Part shown: piece by piece, positions 1 to 12,352 of the stretch
How the letters are laid out: each line of letters begins with the position of its first letter
Position numbering within the stretch: the first letter of the stretch is position 1
Assembly (NCBI GenBank): GCA_037975125.1
Contig: CM075857.1
Coordinates: 67,597,899 to 67,661,898 of the forward strand
Source: Latrodectus hesperus
Taxonomy: Eukaryota > Arthropoda > Arachnida > Araneae > Theridiidae
Direction of reading: 5' to 3'
DNA length: 64,000 bases
Program-made: the position numbers and the translations under genes
The notes under the pieces: model-generated
What the model saw: the letters and a program-made list of their open reading frames with translations, nothing else
What the model was told of the DNA's origin: nothing
Databases searched by the model: none

Positions 1-2536
1 GTACATTGCTATATAACTAGTTATTATTCAAAATCAAAAAATTTAGTAAACTAAGTAAAAAATATGATAAAAGAAATCAAATGTATATGCTTCCTAGTTC
101 ATATAATTTAAATAAGTAAAATATGATGTATGTTTTGTATAATTTGAAATTTAAGCTTCAAAAACTCATTAGACTTAAAATGTTTCAAATTTAATAAGAA
201 AGTTTTCTCTAATTTTTATTACTTTATAAGTAGAACCATTACTAAATCTGAATAACTTATATATAAATTGACAAAAACTCGTCAGGCATAATGTGAATTT
301 ATTAATCATACTCTTTCCATATAGTCTTACAAATATAATTATGAAGTTTTGAATCTAATTTTTGGGTCTATTACTAAATCGATGAAGAAATACATACATT
401 GAATCCTAATTAATAAATATAAAATGATATAATAAATTAATAACCACATTAATATTTATATATTTTAACGAGATATATATATTTTATAATTGAATAAATT
501 TAATATAAAAATTCCATGGGCAAATAATATCTAACTCCATTTTTCATTTTCCTAAAATCTTTTTGTTGTGAAATTGCGTTGAAAAAAACTTTTTGCTTCT
601 ATAAAATGCATAAATTTTTCAAAAACAACGTAATAAATTTTAATGTTTTCTTCTAGCTTTAAAATTAGGTAAAAATAATTATAATTTTAGTATTTTGCAT
701 GAGTACATCATCTCTGTATATATACCACAATAGTTTTTCATAAAATAGTTGCCAAAATGTGATTTTTCTGTTAAAATGTGAACTGTTTAGGTATTTAGGT
801 AAAAAAGTTAAAGTTTAAAAAAATATGACCTATTTGTTATGCAAAAATATTTTCTAGAAACAAATATTTTCTAGCAATTATTCAAATATATAACTAGTTA
901 ATTTTCTAGAAAAATCATTGCTTCAAAACAAATGTCTTTTGCCTGCAGCTTTTCTATCCAACTGATTTCAAAATCACATTTAAAACGTAAATATTTTCTT
1001 TTTATTTTACATCTGAATCAAATAAACCGAGTTAGAAAAACTAGAATCACTTCCATTTTATTTTTTGTGTTCTTTCATTCCAATCCTGTTTTTTCTCATA
1101 CTTTAAGATTTTATTAAGTCTTAGAAACGTCCAAAAGAGGAAACAATCATAAATCTGGTTTTCTTATAGAGACATTTTTAAAAGCAAGGAAAATCTATAA
1201 TAATTAGTTTTGTGGTGCTGACTAAAAATTCCTTTATGAAGAAATACTCAAACTAGAAATGAAATGTTTTAAGTAGTTTATAATGCCGAAGGATTAGATT
1301 TTTTATTAATGGCTTTTTATTTCATAATGTGATCTACATATTTATGCGCATTTGCTTAGTTGTAAGAATTTATAAAATAATTTGTGATAATATTATAGCA
1401 TGGTATTGAAGTATAATTTCATGCTTATCTCAGAAATCGTTTGGTTATAATTTTACCTATTTTAACACTTGAAAAGTAGTATCCACTTCTAATATTTTAT
1501 CAAAATTTTCTAATTATGTAGGTGTATATTTAAAAGTGTCATTCTTTTTTACTAAATTTTTTTGAAAAATTAAGCACGGAGATCTGTTGACAATTATGGT
1601 TAATTTATACAAATTAAATTCGTGTATTTGTCATAACAAAAGATTTGTAAGAATCTTATTTTAATCAATAATTGAGATATATATATATAGTTTTGGTTTT
1701 TAAAGAAAAGAAATTATATATTACCTTCTACGAACTTTATTTGTTTTTAATTCTTTTTTTCTTCAAGATACGTATGATAAAATAATTTATTTATATTATT
1801 TAAATTTTGTTTAATTTTTTTATTTAAAATTTATTTTTCGTTTACAAAAAACATAAACATTTTATGCTGTTTTTCAGCTTTTCAGCTGCCGAGAGTTTCC
1901 AAAAATCAAATTTTGCTTGAGATATTCATATTCTTATCGATAAATAGCTTATAGCACACATAATCCGCTATATCGTAAAAATATAATTAATTTTTGTTTA
2001 AAAATCTGGAAAATGTAAAGTGAAATATGATAAATCTATAGGGTTACATTTAGTCTGTGCAGAAACGTGTTTCATACTAATCTTTTTAGTGATTTATTTC
2101 AAGGAATATTTTTGTAACTCAAGTATTTATATCATTAAATGTATGAATGGAACGATTTTTCCATCTCTTCTATTAAAACTCCTTAAGAAATATATTTTTT
2201 CAGTATATTTTCTATATTCGAAACATTTTTTTAAGAAATGCTAAGGTATTACTTTTTTGTAAATTTAATTTTGAAAAAAGTAACTTTAGTATTTAAAACT
2301 TATATATCTTGTTTCAATTTATTGTTTTCTTGAGCAAGATGTATTTATAATCAGTGAAGTTTAATTTGTAATTTAATTTTGATCTTTTACATTGCAAATT
2401 TTGCATTTTTAAATTTGCATTTATGTATTATGTAAAATGTATTTGATATTAAAAACTTTAAAATATTCATCAATGAAATAAGTATTGATTAGATATTTTG
2501 TAATTTTTGAAATAGTTAAGTACTTAAAATAATTTA

Positions 2537-2538
<2 letters not shown>
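1..2538. other. AT-rich non-coding DNA
   Basis: Poly-A/poly-T runs and short ATAT tracts with stops in all six frames. The longest frames (about 60-75 codons near 932 and 2020) are within chance for this composition and have no recognisable motif. I see no gene or element here. Confidence 0.7.

Positions 2539-2619
<81 letters not shown>
2539..2619. repeat. (TA)n microsatellite, about 40 units
   Basis: Uninterrupted TA dinucleotide array of about 81 bp, followed by tcagaaaggc. It is the first of seven long pure or nearly pure (TA)n tracts in the window. It has no open reading significance. Confidence 0.98.
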
Positions 2620-2623
<4 letters not shown>

Positions 2624-5600
2624 AAGGCTATTTCTAGAAATTTAATATTTTTTCGTAAAATATTAACTACAGTTAAAATATATTTGAAACAAGTATTTTG
2701 AAAATGAGGAATCTCAAAATTAAATAATGAAGATTTTAAAAATTATAATGCTCGTAATGTTTTAAATTTTATAATAAACTACTATTGTTTTATTAAGACA
2801 CTATTTGCTAAAATAACTTAAATTCTTTTATATTAATTTAGCAGTTAAATACTACAGATGTATTGCTAAAATAATTATTAAAGCTTTTGTCTTTAACAGT
2901 AGTATGTAAAATATTTAAAGAATAAATTATAAAGTTCATTAAAATTGCTTATTTAGAAAAATAATGAAATTTGATATGGAAAGAAATTTTCAGGATTTTA
3001 GAAGAAGTCTTCATAAAGAAAGATAGATACTTGATAAATATAGAATACTTAATAAATGAAGAATATTGAAATTTTGAGAATGATTTTATTTATCTATTTT
3101 TCAAAATTCAATCTTAATTTTTTGTTATGAAATATTTACGTTCTTTACTACAAAATCATTATTTATGGAAATCTGAATCAAGTCAAGTATTCATAAGGTT
3201 AAAAGATTAAAAGCAGACGTTAAATTTTTTTCATGAGCATTTTGTAAAATTAAGGTTATTTAGCTTTAATGATTAAGTGAATAAAAAAGGACGTTAATCA
3301 AATTTGGTTGCAACTATCTGAAAAAAATGATTACAACAACACCAATTTCTATTTAAAATAAAATTTAATGTTAATAGAAATGAAATCAAAATGTGTAACA
3401 AAATTTGTTGAGAAATACAATAAACTCACAATTATTTTTCCAGATGAGTCTACATTCTAGTTTGAAATTAATGAATTTGAATTTCTGTTAAGAAATATAC
3501 TATTCCTTCTTAAGAAATGTCTTTAGATTAAGTTCAAGGTTTGAAATGAACTAAAGATTCTTTGACTAGTAAATTAGCATTTTTTAAAAAAAATGGCAAT
3601 GATAAAAGCTGTTTTCAATAAAGCTATACTGTTTAGTGATCAATATGGTAGCAAGATTCGATTTGATTTGATACTATTAAGGACTGGTATAAAATAAAAA
3701 TAATTGTAAATTATTTAAGGTTTCGTATTATTTTAGCTATCTAAAAATATTTTCATTCTTTGTAAGTCATATTCATATATCAAAAGGAAGAAAACCTGGA
3801 AATTCCCTCAAATTTCAAAGCATTTTTCTCACAGATATTTGCTTTGGAAACCTAAAATCTTCAGTTGTTCAACATTACATAAATTTGAATCAAATGCATA
3901 TCGATTTTTCCTAATCTCAGTATTTTAATAGCAACCACACCATCGACTTCTTTTCTACAAGAAACTGAAATGAAATAATTTCCTTTTAGCAGGGTCATCA
4001 AGCTAAAATTTATAAGCTATTTGATTTTGTGACAGATTTTGCAAAAATTAGAATAAATATAATTTCGTTTAACAGAAAAGATTAGAATGATATATGTGTG
4101 TTTTTATCTCATATATTTTTTGTTTGCTTTTTTCCTACCGGTGTAAGACACTCTTGGGTTTTAACAGAAATAAAATTTCCTCGTGTGGTATCTATTCTTT
4201 ATTTTATTATCTATTCTATTACTTATTTATTTATGTGGTATCTATTCTTTATTTTATTATTCTTACCAAAAAGAGAATCAAAGCTTAGTTTTGTCATATT
4301 AATCTTTATTTTCAACACTAATTCTCCGTTTATATACAGACACAAATGATTAATATAAACATATGGTTTCCAAAGGATGAAAGCAGTTTTCATTCGCAAA
4401 ACAGTGAAGTACAGAAAAATAAAACATTGTAATAAATAGTAATTTGGCATGAAGTGCAAATTTTAATTATGTTCTTTTTTTCAAAAAAAATTAGATTATA
4501 TTTTAGAAGAAGACTATTTTGAATAAATTTTTAAATGATATTATTAATAAGATTTAATATTTGAATCAACTGCATAATGGAACTGATTTTGTGCTTTCTT
4601 TAAAATCAATTTATTTATTTACAAATGCGTGATACGGGAGTACAGTTCTTCAAAATATCAAACAATTCTCATAACTATATCTTGAAGTATTTGTAAATTT
4701 CATTGGAATTTAGAGTATTATTGAAACAGTTTTGACATAATTACAACTAATATTTACCTAATCGTATATTATGAAGTTCTAAATTTCTTTGAACATAAAA
4801 TATTTTCTGAATTTTGCTTAATTGATTCCCCAACTATTAAAATATTTTTCTTCAAAATATTGAAAATTACAATGAGAAACATTTATTTTTTATTTTTATG
4901 AATTTTGTTCAGGTATGTAAAAATAAATCCTTATTGCCACCTTAAATTAAAATCAAATGTAAGTACAATTTTCACTTTCTTCAAAAATACTGTATAATGA
5001 ATAGATTTTGCTAAGCAGCGTATACTTTTTTCCCAATAAATTGTCTATTTTTTGCAATACTAAAGTTTCCTGAAATTCTCTTAAAACCTTTGTATACATA
5101 AAAATAAAGCATTACCATTTAATTGGTATTTAATTAAATAAATATTAAATTGAAATATTAGCTTAGTTTTTATATACATGTTTTAATTAAATAATACTCG
5201 TATTTACTTTCTCTTATGCTCTTGTAGAAAAACATACTAAAGCATATTAAGAAGAAAATATTGTTCTATAGCATATCACCAAAATATCTAAAAAATTGTC
5301 TCACGTAATGTTGTAAAATCATAGATATTACATGATTTAAACTATTTTCAGATTATAGTTTTGAGAAAACAATATTTATAACAAGAGTTTAAGAGATAAC
5401 AGTTAACTGAAGCTAAGGCTTTAAGAGGTTATGAGACGTGGTTGTAGTTATTAAAATTGGAATTAAAAGAATTAATAAAATAATAAAGTACAATAATTGA
5501 TAGGATATTTCGGTTTCATAAAATCATTTACTTACAAATTTATAAAGAATTTTAAGCAAATAACATTTTATTAAATTGTTGAATTATATTAAAGACTTTT

Positions 5601-6189
5601 AACTTCGTAATGATTTTCAATAAAATAAACCTCCTTCAAAGTTAAACTACATTAGGAAAATTAAAAAATTCTTACTATTCTCAACTAAATATTAAATGAA
5701 TAAGGCTAGTTAAAAATGAATATTTTTTAACCTTAAATATTAATTAATATTGAATTGATCATAAAATTCAATGTATCATATACTGATTTATGGAAAAAAT
5801 TTTCTTACAAACCTTTATAACTATATAATTGTTAGTAATGAAATTTAAAATTTTTTTGCGTTAATAACTTATTTAGAATTGAAAATAAATCTTCATCAAC
5901 AATAACCTCAATATCTTAAATTGTAATTTATTTAAACTGTTATTTCATACAAAAAGGAATCTTTCACCAAATATTTTGAAATTTAATTAAACAAGTTATT
6001 TTTATTGCTTTAAAATTTATATTAGCAAAATTATATTATTGCTTTAAAATTTATATATATATTTATTTATATTTCATATTTTGTGAAAAGGTAAATATTT
6101 CTATTAATCCAATTAAGAACACCTACAAAGTACAAGAACAGCAAAAAATTAATGCAATTCTTTTTCACATACACATGTTTGTCATTAAA
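2620..6189. other. AT-rich non-coding DNA
   Basis: No gene, RNA or element recognised. Overlapping frames near 4094-4459 on both strands are chance products of T-rich sequence. The only local structure is a short direct duplication at 4184-4260. Confidence 0.65.
4184..4260. repeat. 27-bp direct repeat, 50-bp period
   Basis: The 27-bp string beginning tgtggtatctattc occurs at 4184-4210 and again exactly at 4234-4260. This is a 50-bp tandem duplication with about one and a half copies retained. It probably arose by slippage. Confidence 0.9.
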
Positions 6190-6560
6190 GGGAGCATATG
6201 CCATTACAAATGCTGTCACAGTTTTAAAATGGGGTCAAGAGAAATTAAACTGGATTTATTATAATACCTTTAACTAATCTTCCAGTTTCTTAGCTACTTC
6301 ATTTTACTAAAGGAATATTTTTGTGACATTAATCCTTTCTAAAACTAGAGCTTCATTTTTAAAACACTAAAATAAGCAAGTTTTTCTCAAATGTGTAATA
6401 AACAATCTTCTTAAGTGGTTCAGTTATTTACAAGTAAACATGCTAATGCGAGAAAAATCTAAAGTCTTAAAACTTATTTGCAAATGAAACTCCACGTATA
6501 TCAATTTTTATATTTTTCTTTAAAAAAGTTTTTCTGTCTAATTATTTTTATTATACATTG
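6190..6560 (+). repeat. Dispersed repeat family 1, copy A
   Basis: This segment aligns in the same orientation with about 11620-12000. The best block is a near-identical stretch containing ttttgtgacattaatcct at about 6310 and 11758. Similarity with indels continues for about 190 bp downstream (a diverged match around gttatttaca) and more weakly about 80 bp upstream. It has no coding capacity. It is an old interspersed repeat or a segmental duplication of unknown class, and the ends are approximate. Confidence 0.6.
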
Positions 6561-9500
6561 GTTTTAGTTCCTTATATTTCCAAAATATTTTTGTAAATTT
6601 AACGGAATATTAACCAATGTTTGTCAACATACATTTTTCATATTTCTCTTATTTATTTAAAAATATTTAATTCAATTTGAAACAAAAGTTTTAAAATATA
6701 CAGCTTTTTGAAAGTTTTAAAATTCTGGATAAAATTTACTTTTAAATTAACATAGAAAAAATATGTCAAAAAGAATTAATTGCGGATTAAATTAATTGAA
6801 CTCTCATTGGCATTTTTAAATTGTCATTTACTAAAATACTTTTGAAAGCAAATAGTGAATAAAACGCTTTTATAGAGCTCTTTATAATTAATCAATTTTC
6901 CAGGAAAATAAAAGTTTCTTCACTGTAACATTTATTATTTTTAAATTCTCTTAATGTAATTCTCTTCACACTGGAAAAACACATTTTTTTAGTAGTATTA
7001 GAATATATTTTCTAAAAATGATGAAATTTTTGACAGTCAACGAAGTTATTAGTTATTCGTATATAATAAAGTACAACGAAGGATTTTTATCAATTTTAAA
7101 ATTTAAAATTTTAACTGAATAATTATTATTTAAGACAATTTTATAATAATTACATCTAGGAAAAATAAATACAGAAGTTATTGTTGAATTGTAAGTTCTA
7201 TTGCTGATTTATGTAATATGAGTTTAATTAAATTTATTAAATTTATTTAATTTTGTTAAATTATTGAATTATAATGTATTAAAAATACATGTAAAAATAT
7301 TCATTGTCAAATACAATGAAAAATAACAAAATATCAGCAGAATACCTTTATATTTTCCTATAAAAAAGTAGTGTATATATTAGTATGAAATTAATTAATT
7401 TTAAAATAATATCACTATATTTGTTATTATGTGTGATCAAAGTTTATCCAGTAGTTTTGACATCAGATTTAGATGGAATACCAGATTTACAACGGGTATT
7501 GGGCCTTGATCAATACTTCTGAAAGTAAAATTATTTCCAGTTAGATTTTCCAAATATTTTCTAAAACTATTACAATTAATGTTTATATATTTCTAAATCA
7601 TGACAATTTAGTTCCCTTTTAAAAATACTTGAAAATAAAACTAAAAAAATATGCTTTTATGATAGCATATCTTACTAAAAATATAAATATTCCCTTTTCA
7701 TGATTAACTAAAATTTGAATCCAATGTTCATTGATTGTAATTTTTTTAACATTTGACTATTTACAAAAACGGAACAAAAAATTACTCAAATGATTTTTTT
7801 TAAAAATAGAACCGTTCGAAAAGCCTATTATAAATTTTTATCTCGCGTAAAGAGCTTATTAAATGGAAATATATTGTTTTTCAATATGATAATACTAATT
7901 TTCTTAAATTTTAAATTTATTCATTTCAAATGAAAGGGTAATTGTCTATGACACTATTTTAACCCAGATTTTGGCACAAAAAGGGGCAGAACAGATATTT
8001 TATTCTATAATCGTGAACATTTCGGATGTGCCACTGTAACATTGAAAGTAATTGAATCCTTTTAATTTACAAGAAAGAGCCAAGTAAAAGATCTCCAAAT
8101 TTGGCCCGCTTTTCTCAGAAGGATCAGTTTCACTTAAAATATATTGCAATTATAAATTACTTTGCGTCACATAGCCATTATTAGTGAACACATATTTTTT
8201 ATATTTTATTATAAATAAATAATAAAATATTGTAAATACGAGAGAGGAGTAAAAGAAGAAGAATATATTTTCTCTTCCCTCATATTTTTTCAGAAAATTC
8301 AGAAATAAGATATATTCATGATGTAGGAGATAAAATAACAAATCTTATATTAATGGCGTTTTTCTTGCAGTAAGAAACTATTAACTCCTCTTACTATTCA
8401 GTTTTAAATAATAATAAAAAAAATCGCTTTGGCTGCATTCATATAAAATTACACGAGATTCAATAAGTTTATATTTTAAAATACTTATGTATATATTTGC
8501 GGGACTTAATTGGAACTCGAATGATCAAATTTGTTATTAAAAGACTTATTTTACTAATTTATGACATAGTTATTTATTTCTATTAGTTATCAGTTGAATT
8601 AAAAATGCTTATAATTAATTAATTTTAAAGCGTTATTATTATTTAAGTCTAGGAATTTCAATATATTTTGCATAATAATAATGTTATTACGTCATGATGT
8701 ATTGAATGTGTTAAAATATTTATATTTTTTCAGTGTTCATACATATTTCCTTTAATGATATTTACCTTGCGACATAAAAATTGAAAATGGCTTATTTACC
8801 AATTTAAGAGAATGATATGACGAACAACTTAAATATTTACTCGACTTGAAAATCAAATATAAATTAGCTAAAAGTGGTTTTTCCATTAAAATTAGGAAAC
8901 ACTTATGAAGCAACTTTTGGTATCGTTGAAAATAATTTCCTAATGCTTCCCAGACCTTTAGTTAGAAATTGCAGCAGAATTTTCTTGGAACTTAATCTAT
9001 TTTATGGAAAAATTGTGCTTCTCTTGCGTAAAAATAAATTGAGTTGCATAAAAATTTGTATCAATTTATCATTCAAATTTTTACATTTTATCTCTAAGAC
9101 AGTTTTTTTAATAGGATTAATCTATGAAATTACGATTTGACCAGTAGAAATGAGGTTAATATATCATATATTCTGAATCAGACAATTTTGTAGAAAGGAT
9201 TCAGTTGGATTTTCTTTATTTTTAAAAGACCTTATTTTATTGTGATTTAAGAAATATAACGTAAATTTTTAAAGTTTATTGAGTTACAAATTGTAAAGTA
9301 ATGACCAAAAACTAAATAAAATTTGTGGCATGGCATAAAATTTGTAAATTTTATTTACATAATACAAAATATTATTTATTTTTAAAAACGAATTCACATG
9401 ACATTTTTTTAATATTTTTTGAGTAATGATTTATAAAAAGAAAGGAAGAATCAATATCACTTTTTACCCGTACAATGTTAGGACGACGCAAAAATCAAAA

Positions 9501-10259
9501 TAAGGTGAAAGTAACAGTTAAATTATGAAAGAACGATAAAATGAATTAAATAATTTCAAGGACTTAAAATAGAGATTACTTTTAAAAAGTCAATGTTACA
9601 TTTTATAATAGATGATCAGGAAATAAAAAATTATACCGTCCATAAAATATCAATCTATTCCACAAATTTGTAACAAGGGTATTTATTATACTTAAAATAT
9701 AATTATCATAATTAATATTTAACTTTAATATAAATTATTTATATTTTTATAATTAAACTACCTTATTGTCTCATGTGAGCTACAAATTAATTTTTAAATA
9801 AATTAATAACATAGTATGTAAAATTATTGAATAAGATATATATTAAGCCACGGAATATAAAATAATCGACAATTTTAATTAATTTAACATTTAGAGCAAC
9901 AATCTGTTACAAATGAAAGCAACTAAATGAGAAGTATGGTTCAATGTGCTTTCATATTTGATTTGTGATTTCGAATTTGTACTGATTGAATTATGATTAA
10001 AAAAAAATTGACATCATGAAAACCAGAAAAATCATTATCCGTTAATTCTTATTTAGTTATGAAAAAAAAACATAGCAATCAAGCACTGTTTTCACGGAAT
10101 AATTTTTTTCAATGAATACCAAATATCATATAATAGAAATCAGTTCCTTTTGTTTATTTCCCTTTATCTTCTGAGTAATATTATTCTGTAGTTAAGAAAA
10201 GTATCAGCAGTATCTTGCCTTATATGCTCATTTATGAGTAATATCATATCTTTTATTGT
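6561..10259. other. AT-rich non-coding DNA
   Basis: No gene recognised. A slightly GC-richer patch at about 7960-8110 has a 30-odd-codon plus-strand frame with a TKRGR...LFYN..HF pattern that loosely recalls a FLYWCH zinc finger, but it is too short to call. The 88-codon frame at 8874-9140 is within chance. Confidence 0.6.
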
Positions 10260-10423
10260 TATATATGCAATTTACTTTTTTATTGATATATATGCAATTT
10301 ACTTTTTTATTGATATATATGCAATTTACTCTTTTATTGATATATATATGCAATTTACTCTTTTATTGATATATATGCAATTTACTCTTTTATTGATATA
10401 TATGCAATTTACTCTTTTATTGA
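10260..10423 (+). repeat. 27-bp minisatellite, 6 copies
   Basis: Six head-to-tail copies of a 27-bp unit (tatatatgcaatttactctt plus ttattga). Five are exactly 27 bp and the fourth is 29 bp because of one extra TA. The first two copies have acttttt where the last four have actcttt, so the array grew from at least two unit variants. The 75-codon frame across it is a translation of the repeat. Confidence 0.95.
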
Positions 10424-11619
10424 TCATCTGCAGCATAAGAACAGTCACCCTAATCAAATGAATTATGTATTATTTTTAATGGGTTCTTAAATTAGGCATT
10501 TGAGATATATTTTGAATCATGCATGTTTAATTCAATAAATATATTTTGAGAATTTATATATTTTTAATAATGAATTATACCAATAAGGTTGGCAGTTATA
10601 TGGTTAGTTCTCCTTCAGTTCAACAGCTTAAGGATTTAATTCTCTTCATGGGCAGGATTTTCATAACGGTTTAGAGTCCTCTTCAAATAAAAATTCCGGT
10701 TCTATTAATCCTCGAGTGCAAAAAGTGATCATAGTATGTCAACATATTATGAAGTTATGCACATTAATTTGTCACCCATAGCCATATACAAACAGACTTT
10801 AGATTTTTAAGAATGATTTAATTCGGGCTTTCTAAAGTAGTTTCTTTCACATTTCGATACGGCATTAATCTCGCAAAACAAGTGGTAGATTATCTTTTAT
10901 TTTTATTTTTGAGGACATGCTCACTCTATCTCTAAATTTGTTTTCAAAATAACGCAAGGTGTATAAAATTTATAGAAAAATACACTCCATTAAAATTAGA
11001 ATAATCCATTTAAGCATTATTATTTTTATTCTTATTTATATTGAAATGATTTCATAAGCTGCATTTATTTACATTGTACATCTAGTTTAGTAATGGTATT
11101 TATATAAAATTGTATGCTAAGACTGTTATTAGAAATTTATTATCATGGCATGATTGGGACGAAATATACTATTTTAGTGTTCTCTAATATGTATCTTATT
11201 TACACACAATTCAATACGAATTTTCAAAAATCCAAGCATGTTTATCAATTTAAAATACAAAAATTATTCTTTGATTTATTATAAAATTCAATGTTTCAAT
11301 TATGATTAAAGGAAAAACGGAATATTTACACTCAGACTTATGGTTAAATTTTAAATTATATTTCTTAAGCATATATCGGTACATTTTTATAAATAATATT
11401 TCATAATATGAGATTTCCTTTATTGAATCTACGATTTTCTTTTAAAATGAGTATTTTATAGAATTGTGAAAACCCATTAATTTTTTATGCACTTATGAAT
11501 AATTAATATGTTTTGTAAACTTTAGTTCGCGTAAAATGAGCACAGTATTATTTTTATTTTTCAATTGAGAACATCTACAAAAATTACAAACCATACAAAT
11601 TTGTGCAACACAATATGTT
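10424..11619. other. AT-rich non-coding DNA, slightly GC-richer near 10600-10900
   Basis: A patch at about 10590-10890 has somewhat higher GC than its surroundings, as decayed element remnants do elsewhere in this window. No frame stays open for long and I recognise no family. Confidence 0.5.
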
Positions 11620-12000
11620 TCTCCTTCCACATCAGATTTCCTTAAAATTTTCTGTCATGTGTTATGAAAATATGTAAGGAAAATTATAGCAAAACAACAA
11701 TACTATCTTTTAATTAATCTTTTTTCTTTCTCACTACTATAGTTTTTTAAAGGAACTTTTTTGTGACATTAATCCTTTTCGAAAAGAGAGCGCATAACTT
11801 AAAATACTGAAACAAACAACATTTTTTTTTAAACTTGTCAAAATAATCTCCTTCAATGGTTGAATTATTTACCTGTAAATATTAAAGTGTGAGACGGGAT
11901 TATGATATTTAAAGTTCTTTGTGCACAAATTAAGTTAAGAATGTTTTACCATAATTGTTTATTCACGCTTTTCTAAATGTTTATTCCTTTTTATCTAATT
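11620..12000 (+). repeat. Dispersed repeat family 1, copy B
   Basis: Second copy of the repeat at 6190-6560, in direct orientation. Shared landmarks in order are a T-rich ttaatct tract, aaaggaa followed by ttttgtgacattaatcct, a C/A-rich segment, and ttatttac. Divergence with several small indels indicates an old duplication. Ends are approximate. Confidence 0.6.
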
Positions 12001-12112
12001 ATTCATTCCTGAAATAATTTTTATCGATAATATTTCTGAAATTCTTTGACGGAATACACAGTTTTTATATAAAAGATGTTTAAATTTAAACTTATGCATT
12101 ATATGACATTTT

Positions 12113-12352
12113 TTGTTTAGGTACATTTCAGTTCTAAATTTTAAGGCATCTATAATCAAACAGCTACAGATAAAACTGGTGATTTTTAAGGAAAAAATAT
12201 TAGTCGAATTAGAAGGAATTAGAAAAACCAATTTTAGGAAGTTGGACATAGTTGTATTGAAGAAAGACGAGTTTAAGTTTGCAATTAGTCTTACATCTTA
12301 TTGGTGTTGCTCACATTCATTAGGCTACCACATCTCTATATCTTATTGGTGA
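12113..12352 (+). pseudogene. Possible Pao/BEL retrotransposon C-terminal fragment
   Basis: A 79-codon open frame. Its middle part (about residues 20-55: an FKEKILVELEGIRK segment, then KLDIVVLKKDE) resembles the conserved domain at the C-terminus of Pao/BEL polyproteins, where a W..EYL..L..R stretch is followed by a GD(I/L)VL(L/I)K.D motif. The invariant G of that motif is replaced by L, the region downstream does not match, and no other Pol domain lies nearby. It could be a chance frame; frames this long are expected a few times per window. Confidence 0.3.

Noticed and set aside
7960..8110. FLYWCH zinc-finger fragment
   Set aside because: About 34 codons with TKRGR..ILFYN.EHF likeness only; the later Trp-Cys and Cys/His ligands are absent.
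10260..10423. CRISPR array
   Set aside because: Repeats are directly tandem without spacers; it is a minisatellite in eukaryotic-type DNA.
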